In this document: positions 1 to 7,545 of the stretch, piece by piece
Layout of the letters: every line of letters starts with the position of its first letter
Numbering within the stretch: the stretch's first letter is position 1
Assembly (NCBI GenBank): GCA_019237945.1
Contig: JAFAOG010000220.1
Location: 1-49,228, forward strand
From: Deltaproteobacteria bacterium
GTDB taxonomy: Bacteria > Myxococcota_A > Polyangia > Haliangiales > Haliangiaceae
Reading direction: 5' to 3'
Length of the DNA: 49,228 nt
Program-made: the position numbers and the translations under genes
Notes under the pieces: model-generated
Database searches by the model: none
Told to the model about the DNA's origin: nothing
What the model saw: the letters and a program-made list of their open reading frames with translations, nothing else

Positions 1-816
1 CCCGAGATCTACCGCGAGGACCCGACGGAGCCGGCGAACGAAGTCGACATGATGATCGTCGACAAGAACGGCATCCCGTTCTACGTGCAGCGCGGCGGCG
101 ACGAGTACGTCGACCCGACCTGGAACCAGAAGATCGCGATCGCGCACTCCGCGAAGCTGCCGGCGGGCTACGACCGCAACCACGACTTCTTGCTCGCGCA
201 GCACCTCGGCCAGCAGTTCGAGAAGGTCGCGGATCCGTCGCTCGCGATGAGCACGTACCACATCCACGTGATGGGGCTCCAGGCGACGCCCGACAAGGAC
301 CCGGGTCTCGTCGCCGCAGCGGCGAAGATCAAGGGGACGCCGCTTCCGGCCGGCGACCAGGCGTACTGGGCGGGCTCGGGCTGGTGGTATCCGCTCGGCC
401 GCCTGTACTCGAAGTGCGTCGCGCTGTGCATCGGCCACCACTCGGCGGTCTCGAACTGGCAGTGGCCGAACGGCGGCAGCGGCTACCAGATCGTCGAGAA
501 CTACTGCAACCACGGCACGTGTGCCGGCTCGATGGGCTGGGAGTGCGACCACTACTCGGACTGGCGCAACAACCCGACGACGACCGGCGAAGGCTATGGC
601 GGCACGAACGGCGTCTACGGCGGTTGCGTCACCGGCTACAACTGGTGGGGTGGTGGCAACACCCACGAGTGCAACGACGACTCGGCGTACGAGCTGATGC
701 AGATCAAGGAAGGCACCACGAACACGAGCGCCGGCGGTAACTACAGCTTCAACTGGGGAAATTACTCGTGCTATGTCGGCCGCGGTAAGTGGGCCAGCCC
801 CGGCTGCGGCGAATGA
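1..816 (+). CDS. Cys-rich exported protein (probable lipoprotein), paralogue of the next gene; 5' end outside window
   Basis: The frame is open from base 1 and stops at 814-816, giving 271 visible residues. The missing start must lie upstream because the visible part aligns from its first codon with residue ~68 onward of the 347-aa protein at 996-2039. Shared features include MMIVDKNGIPFY, DRNHDF, a YHIH motif, WWYPLGRLYSKCVALC, YCNHGTC, WECDHYS, YNWWGGGNTH and the final WASPGCGE, with nine Cys in matching places. No family is recognised. The even Cys spacing and the lipoprotein signal of the paralogue suggest a disulphide-bonded periplasmic or outer-membrane protein; that is inference. An internal ATG at 49 lies inside the conserved region and is not a credible start. 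Confidence 0.85.
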   Translation, partial: PEIYREDPTEPANEVDMMIVDKNGIPFYVQRGGDEYVDPTWNQKIAIAHSAKLPAGYDRNHDFLLAQHLGQQFEKVADPSLAMSTYHIHVMGLQATPDKDPGLVAAAAKIKGTPLPAGDQAYWAGSGWWYPLGRLYSKCVALCIGHHSAVSNWQWPNGGSGYQIVENYCNHGTCAGSMGWECDHYSDWRNNPTTTGEGYGGTNGVYGGCVTGYNWWGGGNTHECNDDSAYELMQIKEGTTNTSAGGNYSFNWGNYSCYVGRGKWASPGCGE

Positions 817-824
817 GCTGCCCG

Positions 825-874
825 CAAGTTGTTCAACGTCTGAACGATCCGTCGCTCGGACGTTGAACAACTTG
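825..874. terminator. Long perfect hairpin between the tandem Cys-rich genes
   Basis: Bases 825-840 pair perfectly with 859-874 (16 bp). The stem continues inward through 841-843/856-858 (one G-T), one A/C mismatch, and 845-847/852-854, closing on a TCCG tetraloop at 848-851. It begins 8 nt after the stop at 816. No T-tract follows, so it could act as a Rho-assisted terminator, an mRNA 3'-end stabiliser or a processing site. It is far stronger than any other intergenic hairpin seen here. Confidence 0.7.
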
Positions 875-981
875 TTCAGTTGCGTGCTGGGGATCTCTCT
901 GTAGGCGTCAGTAACCGAGCGTATTCGCTCGACGAGCTATCTGGCACCACCGCTGCAGTAAGGAGCCTCACTCGATTTTTC

Positions 982-990
982 GAGGAGGAG
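982..990 (+). promoter_or_regulatory. Strong Shine-Dalgarno for the 996 start
   Basis: GAGGAGGAG ends 5 nt before ATG 996. Few genes in this window have such a clear ribosome binding site, and it fixes this start. Confidence 0.8.
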
Positions 991-995
991 GCTGA

Positions 996-2039
996 ATGCG
1001 TAGCACTTGGGTCGCTTTCGGAATCGCGGTGGGTCTTGCCGGCTGCACCACGGACGCGCAACAGCCTTCGTTGCCGAAGGTCAGCGAGCTCCAGCAGGGC
1101 ATCAACATCCTCGATGCGGATGCCGCGCGCGGCATGGTGGCCGCGTATCGCGAGGGCGACGACGTCGTCTACGTCGAGACGCGCATCGGTGCGCTGAAGC
1201 CCGCGATCTACCGCGAGGACCCGAACGAGCCCGCGAACGAAGTCGACATGATGATCGTCGACAAGAACGGCATCCCGTTCTACATGCAGCGCGGCGGTGA
1301 CCAGTACGTCGACTCGACGTGGGCGAACAAGATCGAGCTCGGCAAGCACGCGAAGCTGCCGGCGAACTGGGATCGCAACCACGACTTCGCGCTCGCGCAG
1401 AAGCTCGGTCTCGCGATCGACAAGGTCGCCGAACCGTCGATGGCGATGAGCACGTATCACATCCACAACGTCGGCATGCAGCTGACGCCGGATAAGGACC
1501 CGGGCCTTGTCGCGGCGATGGCGAAGATCAAGTCGACGCCGCTCCCCACGACCGGTGTCGACCAGGCGTACTGGAGCGGTGGCGGCTGGTGGTACCCGCT
1601 CGGCCGCCTCTACTCGAAGTGCGTCGCGCTCTGCGCCGGCCACCACAGCTCGGTGGCGAACTGGGAGCAGGCGAACGGCACGAACTACTTCCAGACCGTC
1701 GAGATCTACTGCAACCACGGTACGTGCGCGCAGGCGAGCGGCATCAGCTGGGAGTGTGACCACTACTCGCAGTGGAACAACAACCCGTACCAGACGGGCG
1801 AGCTCGGCAGCAGCACGTCTGCGAACAACGGCGGCTGCTACACGTCGTATAACTGGTGGGGCGGTAACAACACGCACCTTTGCAATGACGACTCCGCGTA
1901 CGAGCTGTTCGAGATCAAGGAAGGCAAGTGGCAGACGAGCCACGGCGACAACTACTACTTCTACTGGAACAACGGTAACGGCGAGTTCTCGTGCAGCCAG
2001 GGCCATGGCCGGTGGGCATCACCAGGCTGCGGCGAATAA
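996..2039 (+). CDS. Cys-rich lipoprotein, second copy of tandem pair
   Basis: 347 aa. Residues 1-17 form a lipoprotein signal with lipobox L-A-G-C (Cys17). The mature protein has nine further Cys, which match those of the upstream paralogue: CVALC, YCNHGTC, WECDHY, GGC, HLCNDD, FSC and PGCGE. Trp, Tyr and Asn are abundant in the C-terminal half, and a YHIH motif lies near residue 150. No known domain is recognised. The copy at 1-816 is close at both DNA and protein level, so this is a recent tandem duplication at an offset of about 1.2 kb. The two diverge most in the loop around residues 265-275. The function is unknown; a disulphide-stabilised cell-envelope role is inferred. Confidence 0.9.
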   Translation: MRSTWVAFGIAVGLAGCTTDAQQPSLPKVSELQQGINILDADAARGMVAAYREGDDVVYVETRIGALKPAIYREDPNEPANEVDMMIVDKNGIPFYMQRGGDQYVDSTWANKIELGKHAKLPANWDRNHDFALAQKLGLAIDKVAEPSMAMSTYHIHNVGMQLTPDKDPGLVAAMAKIKSTPLPTTGVDQAYWSGGGWWYPLGRLYSKCVALCAGHHSSVANWEQANGTNYFQTVEIYCNHGTCAQASGISWECDHYSQWNNNPYQTGELGSSTSANNGGCYTSYNWWGGNNTHLCNDDSAYELFEIKEGKWQTSHGDNYYFYWNNGNGEFSCSQGHGRWASPGCGE

Positions 2040-2052
2040 CCTGAGCGACCTC

Positions 2053-2625
2053 GTGCTCCGCGCGGCCGTCGTCACCTCCGTGGTGGCGGCGGCCTTCGCC
2101 GTTTCGGGATGCGGCGACAACCGCGTGCCGATCGACGCGCCGCCTGACATCCCCGCGTGCACGTCGACTCCCCCGGCGCCGGGCGCGCTCAGCGCGTTCG
2201 ACAGCACGAAGGCCGTGCGCAATCACGATCAGGCGGGCAAGCAGACAGTCGCGTTCCTCGGCGCGCTGCAGCCCGGCCCGACCGCCGACACGCTCGACAT
2301 CCAGCTGATCGAGGGCATGGGCGCGTTCGCGAGCGGGCCGCCCGTCCCTGGCACGTACGCGCTGACCGGGGTGGAGACGCAGCTGGCGACGTGCGGCGTG
2401 TGCGTCGTGCTCGAGGGTGGGATGCCGCGCGGCTACTATGTCGCGCGCGACGGGATGCTCACGGTCGACGCCGTCGACACGCACTTCCAGGCGTCGCTGT
2501 CAAACGTCGACTTCGTACACGTCGACGTCGATGCCAACACCTCGGTCTCGACGATCATCGACACGTGCACGTTCAGCATCGCATCGGCGAGCTGGGACAC
2601 GCCGATCATTGCGCAAGCGCGGTAG
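2053..2625 (+). CDS. Small lipoprotein with CxxC beta domain
   Basis: 190 aa from GTG 2053, 13 nt after the previous stop. Upstream in-frame codons belong to another frame of the preceding gene. This start gives a clean signal ending V-S-G-C (Cys20), followed by a linker (VPIDAPPDIPAC) typical of these lipoproteins. The body is predicted beta-rich, with a CGVC pair near residue 118 and a GYYVARDGMLTV strand. The layout resembles residues ~60-190 of the lipoprotein at 37126-38298 (CAIC, then KAYFQKSGSITL), so I regard the two as sharing an unnamed domain. No good Shine-Dalgarno is visible. The 3' end overlaps the convergent gene by 20 nt. Confidence 0.75.
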   Translation: MLRAAVVTSVVAAAFAVSGCGDNRVPIDAPPDIPACTSTPPAPGALSAFDSTKAVRNHDQAGKQTVAFLGALQPGPTADTLDIQLIEGMGAFASGPPVPGTYALTGVETQLATCGVCVVLEGGMPRGYYVARDGMLTVDAVDTHFQASLSNVDFVHVDVDANTSVSTIIDTCTFSIASASWDTPIIAQAR

Positions 2626-4129
2626 CGTTCTCGATCAGCGTCCACGGGCCGCTGCGCGCGACGACGACGAGGCCTGAATCGGCGCGCGGCGTGAAGTCCG
2701 TGCCGCGCAGCAGCAGGTAGTCGAAGTGCGGCAGGTCGCGGCTCGGCGAGAACAGCCGCGGATCCCATTCGACATTCTCCGGCACCTCGTAGCGCACGTA
2801 GTCGGCGCGGTAGCGCACCGGCACGTTCCACACGACCGCGAACGTGCGCGACAGATCGCCGCCCGACTGGGCCTGGTAGTACGCGGCGAAGTGCAGGTAG
2901 GGGAACGTCGTCGGCGACACGTACGCGCTGCCCTTCTCGAAGATCAGCGGCGCGACGCGCTTGTTCGGCTTCATCGCCGCGAGGATCGGATCGAACGAGC
3001 GTGCCTCCGCGTCGAAGCCGTCGATCTGGTTGAACGCGAGGACGAGCGCGGCGACCGCGAACAGCGCGCCGAACGCGATCTGCGCCCCCGCGTGGCGCAC
3101 GGCCGGGATCAGCGGCAGCGCGAACAGCAGGATCAGCAGCGCGTGGCGCGCCGACACGTAGGTCGCGGTCGGCGTGTTGACCGGCAGCACGAAGTAGAGC
3201 AGCACCTGACCCGCGAACGCGGCCGCGAGCGCGAGCGATTCACGACGAGCTGGCCCGGCTTCTGCGATGCGCGCGCGCAGGGCGACCGACGCGGCGATCG
3301 CGACGGCGACGACGGCGCACGCGACGAGCGGCCACGGCGATGGCAGGCCCGCCGCGAGGAAGTCGGGGAACGCCTTCACGCGCGCGGGCAACGACATGTC
3401 GAGGCGCTCCCACGTGCCGGTCGCCTGACTCCACGTGACGAGCACGAATGCGACCGTGCCGATACCGGCGGGGACGATCGGCAGGCTGGCGCGGACGATG
3501 CGTCGCCATGGCGGCGACTCGCCGGCGAAGCCCCATGCGAGGACAGGGGCCAGCGGAATGAGCATGAACATGCCGTGGACGTGGGTAACGAGGATCAACA
3601 GCGAGAGCAACGCGAGGACGATCGAGTCGCGGCGGGTCGGCTCGCGCGCGATCCGCACGACGTACGCGAGCGCGACCAGCAATAGCCCCGTGCCGGCGAT
3701 GAAGTTGAGGAAGCCCCAGAACCACAGGCTGCCGAATGCGAACGGCACCGCGAACAGCGCGAGGTGGCGCGGTCGGCCGGTCGCGGCGAGCAGCGCGCGA
3801 ACGCCGACGACGGGCAGCACGGTGACGATCGCGACGACGATCCGCATCGCGGCGGCGAGCGGCAGCACCTTCGCGAGGCCGGCGGCGACGAGATACACCG
3901 ACGCATACGGCCGGTGCGCGAGGTCGAACGTGTAGCGCTCCGCGAACCCGTACGCGGGGTCCTTGAAGTGCGTGAACACCGACACCATCGCGTAGTGCTG
4001 CGGCAGGTCGACCATCGGCAGGTACTTGAAGACCAGGCAGACGGCGGCGGTCGCGGCGAGCGCGGCGGCGAACAGCCACGGCTCGACCCGTTCGAACCGT
4101 TCGGTCACCTCGCGCACGGAGGGCATCAT
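2606..4129 (-). CDS. Polytopic membrane protein, GT-C-like (function unknown)
   Basis: 507 aa from ATG 4129 (a second ATG follows at 4126). About 11-12 hydrophobic segments fill residues ~20-400, then a soluble tail of ~110 residues. A VDLPQHYAM stretch after the first membrane segment is in the position where GT-C glycosyltransferases carry their acidic loop motif, which suggests but does not prove a polyprenyl-sugar-dependent transferase. It lies back to back with two GT39-like genes, supporting a shared envelope-glycan role. The frame stays open far upstream into the antisense of the neighbour, but that part is Arg/Asp-rich shadow sequence. Its start codon is only 3 nt from that of the divergent gene. 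Confidence 0.75.
   Translation of the reverse strand: MMPSVREVTERFERVEPWLFAAALAATAAVCLVFKYLPMVDLPQHYAMVSVFTHFKDPAYGFAERYTFDLAHRPYASVYLVAAGLAKVLPLAAAMRIVVAIVTVLPVVGVRALLAATGRPRHLALFAVPFAFGSLWFWGFLNFIAGTGLLLVALAYVVRIAREPTRRDSIVLALLSLLILVTHVHGMFMLIPLAPVLAWGFAGESPPWRRIVRASLPIVPAGIGTVAFVLVTWSQATGTWERLDMSLPARVKAFPDFLAAGLPSPWPLVACAVVAVAIAASVALRARIAEAGPARRESLALAAAFAGQVLLYFVLPVNTPTATYVSARHALLILLFALPLIPAVRHAGAQIAFGALFAVAALVLAFNQIDGFDAEARSFDPILAAMKPNKRVAPLIFEKGSAYVSPTTFPYLHFAAYYQAQSGGDLSRTFAVVWNVPVRYRADYVRYEVPENVEWDPRLFSPSRDLPHFDYLLLRGTDFTPRADSGLVVVARSGPWTLIENATALAQ
4118..4123 (+). promoter_or_regulatory. Shine-Dalgarno of the 4133 gene, inside the divergent gene
   Basis: GGAGGG sits 9 nt before ATG 4133 and supports that start, although it lies within the first codons of the minus-strand gene (4129-2606). 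Confidence 0.6.
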
Positions 4130-4132
4130 GTC

Positions 4133-5650
4133 ATGAGACAATGGGGCATCGCGCGTCGTGTCGTGATCGCGGGTGGCGTGCTCGCGCTGGTGGTGCTCGG
4201 GCTCCACTGGCTGCGGGCGGGGGAGCCGCTCGCGCTCGATCAGGGTCTGTTCGCGTGCTTCACGCGGTGGCCGGGCGAGCTGCCGTATCGCGACATGTTC
4301 GACAGCAAGCCGCCGCTGTTCCTCGCGTGGTGGAAGCTCGCCGCGATCGTGCCCGGCGACGTGCCGGCGTGCATCTGGCGGCTCGAGTCGGTGTGGCTGC
4401 TCGGCTCGATGGCGGCGACGTTCGCGTTCGTGCGGCGGCTCGCGGGAGATGTCGCGGGGATCGCCGCCGCGGCGCTGCTCGTCCTCGGGCTGTGGTGCCC
4501 GGCCTGGGGCGGCTACTGGTCGCGCGCGCAGGCCGAGGAGGTCGCGGTGCTGCCGATGATGCTCGCGGCGCTCGTCGCGCTCGTGCCGGCGGGGACGATG
4601 CCGACCGCGCGGCGACTCGTGCTGCTCGGCGCCCTGACCGGCGTGATCGGGCTGTTCAAGATCCCGGTGATGGCGGTCGCCGCGGCGTGGCCGCTGTTGT
4701 GGGAGCGGCGCGGCGCCGCGAAGGCGGCCGGCTGGCTCGTGCTCGGCCTCGCGCTGCCGTGGCTCGTCGCGATCGCGTGGTTCGCGGCGCACGGCGCGGT
4801 CGGTGACTTCATCGACGGTGTCATCGGCTACCACCGCCACAACGCGCAGTTCATCGCGCCGCCGTGGGCACCGACGATCGCGACGTGGGCGAAGACGATC
4901 GCGCTCGGCGTGCCCGAGCTGCTCGTGCTCGCGGCGGTCGGGCTCGTGAAGCTGCCGGCGCGCGAGCGCCGGTTCCTCGGCGTGTGGATCGCGGCGACCG
5001 CGCTCGCCGTGCTGCTGCAGCGCCAGATGGCCGGCTATCAGTTCCTGCTCGTCGTGCCGGGCCTCGCCGTCGCGGCGGGCTGCGGCGTCGCGGCGCTGCC
5101 TCGGATGGTGCGGTGGCAAGCGGCGGCGGTCGCGGTCGTCGCGGTCGCGCTCGGCGTGCGCACGTTCGTCGCGTGGGGCGACACGTACGGGCCGGACCTC
5201 GCGTACGAGCGCGGCGTGCTGGCGCGCCCTGCGTACCTCGCGACGTTCGAGATGGGCTCGCCCGGCACCGAGGAGGCGGTCGCGGCGTGGATCCGCGATC
5301 ACGTGCCGCCCGGCGAGCACATCCTCGTGTGGGCGACGGCGCCCGGCATCTACGCGCTCGCGGATCGGCCTCCGGCGACGCGCTATCCGTTCCACAAGAT
5401 CCTGATGACCGACGCGCCGCTATCGCGCATGATCCCCGGGCTCGACGAGCGGCGCGCTGATCTGATCGCGCGGTTCGATCGCGACGCGCCGGCCGTCGTC
5501 GTCGTCGGCCGCAACGATCGCAACGGGTTCGAGCCCGAGACGTCGCTCGAGTCGCTCGTGCACTGGCCCGAGCTGATGTCGCGCGTCAAGGCGCACTACG
5601 ACGTCGCGACGCAGGTCGACAACTTCCTCGTCTTCCGGCGGCATCCATGA
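4133..5650 (+). CDS. GT39-family-like membrane glycosyltransferase
   Basis: 505 aa. One N-terminal membrane segment (residues 8-25) precedes a periplasmic loop with D-x-K-P-P (FDSKPPLFLAWW, about residue 57). This is the analogue of the DxPP-type motif of ArnT/PMT-like GT39 enzymes. A second acidic motif (RAQAEEVAVLP) follows helix 3-4. Eight or more further membrane helices run to residue ~350, then a soluble C-terminal domain of ~150 residues. Family members move sugars from polyprenyl-phosphate donors onto lipid or protein on the outer face of the inner membrane; the acceptor here is unknown. The stop overlaps the next start (ATGA at 5647-5650), so the two are translationally coupled. Confidence 0.8.
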   Translation: MRQWGIARRVVIAGGVLALVVLGLHWLRAGEPLALDQGLFACFTRWPGELPYRDMFDSKPPLFLAWWKLAAIVPGDVPACIWRLESVWLLGSMAATFAFVRRLAGDVAGIAAAALLVLGLWCPAWGGYWSRAQAEEVAVLPMMLAALVALVPAGTMPTARRLVLLGALTGVIGLFKIPVMAVAAAWPLLWERRGAAKAAGWLVLGLALPWLVAIAWFAAHGAVGDFIDGVIGYHRHNAQFIAPPWAPTIATWAKTIALGVPELLVLAAVGLVKLPARERRFLGVWIAATALAVLLQRQMAGYQFLLVVPGLAVAAGCGVAALPRMVRWQAAAVAVVAVALGVRTFVAWGDTYGPDLAYERGVLARPAYLATFEMGSPGTEEAVAAWIRDHVPPGEHILVWATAPGIYALADRPPATRYPFHKILMTDAPLSRMIPGLDERRADLIARFDRDAPAVVVVGRNDRNGFEPETSLESLVHWPELMSRVKAHYDVATQVDNFLVFRRHP

Positions 5651-7545
5651 TGGGCCTCTCGCGCAAGGAGCGGATCGCGCTGTGGTCGATCCTCGGGCTC
5701 GCGCTCGCGCTGCGCGTCGCATTCGTGCTCGGCCAGCGCTCCGAGGTGTTCTTCGACACGCCACAGCTCGACGAGGCGCACTATGTCGACGAGGCGCGCC
5801 GGCTGATCACCGGCGACAGCGGCGACCAGGATCACCTGCCCTACTGGCAGCCGCCCGGCATCGTCTACGTGCTGTACGCGACGTTCAAGATCGCCGGCAC
5901 CGGGCTGCTCGCGCCGCGACTCGTCTCGGCCGTCGTCTCGGCAGTCAGCTGCCTGCTGCTGTTCGCGATCGCGCGAAGGTTGTTCGGCGTGCGCGCGGGC
6001 CTTTTCGCCGCGGGCGTGCTCGCGGTGCATGGCCTCGTGATCTTCCAGGCCGAGGAGCTGTTACCGGCAACGTTCGCGATGGCGCTCGGCCTCTTGACCG
6101 TGTGGCTGCTTCTCGTCGCCGCCGATCGAAAGTCGCTGCCGCTCGCGGGGGCGGCGGGCCTCTCGCTCGGCGCATCGTCGCTGTTCGTCGCGACGTTATT
6201 GCCGTTCGCGCTCGTCGGCGCGATCGCCCTGCGCGCTCGGCGCATCGCGATCCTCGTGTTTGCCGTCGGGGTCGCGGTACCGATCGTGCCGGTGACGATC
6301 CGCAACGCCGTCGCCTCCGGTGACCTCGTCATGATCTCGGCGAACGGCGGCCTCAACTTCTACCTCGGCAACAACGCCGACTACCGCGCGACGTTCTCGC
6401 AGCGACCGGGTCGCCGCTGGGAGGAGCTCGTCGACGAACCGCATCAGAAGGCCGGCGTCGAGGACGCGACCGCGGCCGCGTCGAGCTACTTCATGCACAA
6501 GGGCCTCTCGTACTTCACGAGCGAGCCCGTGTCGGCGATCGCCCTGTTGCTGCGCAAGGAATACCTGTTCTTCCACGGTGCCGAGATCGCGCGCGACAGC
6601 GACATCTACGCCGCGCGCGACACGTCGGTGCTGCTCGAGATTCTCGTCGCGCCACGGCCGATCGATTTCCCCGACGGTCTGCTGATCCCGCTCGCGCTCG
6701 TCGGCATCGTCGCGCTGTGGCCGGAGCGCCGCCGGCTCGCCGTGCCGCTCGCGTTCCTCGCGCTGCAGGCGGCGCTGATCCCGGTGTTCTTCGTCTCGGC
6801 GCGCCATCGCGCGCCCGCGATCCCGTTCTTCGTGCTGTTCGCCGTCGGCGGCGCCCCCGCGCTGTGGAAGCGCCGCGTGCCGGCGGCGATCGCGCTCGTC
6901 GTTCTTGTCGTCGCGCTCAACATCCCGACGTGGGAGACGCGGCTGTCGCTCGCCGGCGAGCACGAGCTGTTCCGCGGCAAGGCGCTGATGACGCGCGGCG
7001 ATCGGCTCGGCGCGGCGACCGCGATGAAGCGCGCGACCGAGCTCGCTCCCGACGACACGCGCGCCTGGTTCGAGCTCGGCAACGCGTACGACTCGATGGG
7101 CCGGCTGCCCGAAGCCGCCGATGCGTGGAGCCGCGCCGCCGACCTCGATCCGTGGGACAGCCGGCCGCGCCGTCGCGAGGCCGTCGCGCGCTCGCGCATG
7201 GGCGATGCCGACGGTGCGATCCGCGCGATCGAGACACTGCTCGCGCACGGCGACCGCGATCCGGCGCATTACGCGCCCGACCACCTGAACCTCGCCATCG
7301 CGCTCGTGCACCGGGGTCAGATCGATCGCGCGATCGTCCACCTGCGCGCGGCGATGGTCGATCCGACGTACCTGCGCGGCGCGCTTCCGAAGCTCGCCGG
7401 GTCGCTGCTCGACAGCCCCGGCGTCCAGTCGCCGGCGTTCTTCCACGCGCTCGCCGACGCCGCGCGAACCGCCGGCCTGCCCGAGCTCGCCGTCGCCGCC
7501 GACGCGCGCGCGAATCAGGGCGGCAGCAACGCGACCGGGCCGTGA
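5647..7545 (+). CDS. GT39-family-like glycosyltransferase with C-terminal TPR domain
   Basis: 632 aa. After the first helix comes an acidic loop (QLDEAHYVDEARRL), then W-Q-P-P-G near residue 70, matching the GT39 signature. About 10-11 membrane helices run to residue ~440. Residues ~445-610 are soluble and contain TPR units (for example DDTRAWFELGNAYDSMGRLPEA and the A-x-A-L-V-H-R-G repeat region). TPR tails on such enzymes probably recruit partners. The start overlaps the upstream stop by 4 nt, so this is an operon with the 4133 gene. The 3' end overlaps the convergent lipoprotein by 31 nt. Confidence 0.85.
   Translation: MMGLSRKERIALWSILGLALALRVAFVLGQRSEVFFDTPQLDEAHYVDEARRLITGDSGDQDHLPYWQPPGIVYVLYATFKIAGTGLLAPRLVSAVVSAVSCLLLFAIARRLFGVRAGLFAAGVLAVHGLVIFQAEELLPATFAMALGLLTVWLLLVAADRKSLPLAGAAGLSLGASSLFVATLLPFALVGAIALRARRIAILVFAVGVAVPIVPVTIRNAVASGDLVMISANGGLNFYLGNNADYRATFSQRPGRRWEELVDEPHQKAGVEDATAAASSYFMHKGLSYFTSEPVSAIALLLRKEYLFFHGAEIARDSDIYAARDTSVLLEILVAPRPIDFPDGLLIPLALVGIVALWPERRRLAVPLAFLALQAALIPVFFVSARHRAPAIPFFVLFAVGGAPALWKRRVPAAIALVVLVVALNIPTWETRLSLAGEHELFRGKALMTRGDRLGAATAMKRATELAPDDTRAWFELGNAYDSMGRLPEAADAWSRAADLDPWDSRPRRREAVARSRMGDADGAIRAIETLLAHGDRDPAHYAPDHLNLAIALVHRGQIDRAIVHLRAAMVDPTYLRGALPKLAGSLLDSPGVQSPAFFHALADAARTAGLPELAVAADARANQGGSNATGP

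Noticed and set aside
831..878. A LexA (SOS) box in the hairpin region
   Set aside because: GTTC-N7-GAAC and GAAC-N5-GTTC do not fit the spacings I know for LexA sites, and the motifs are explained by the hairpin arms.
2606..5395. A 929-codon minus-strand open frame
   Set aside because: Only the part from 4129 to 2606 is protein-like. The upstream part is Arg/Asp/His-rich, antisense to a clear GT39-like gene.
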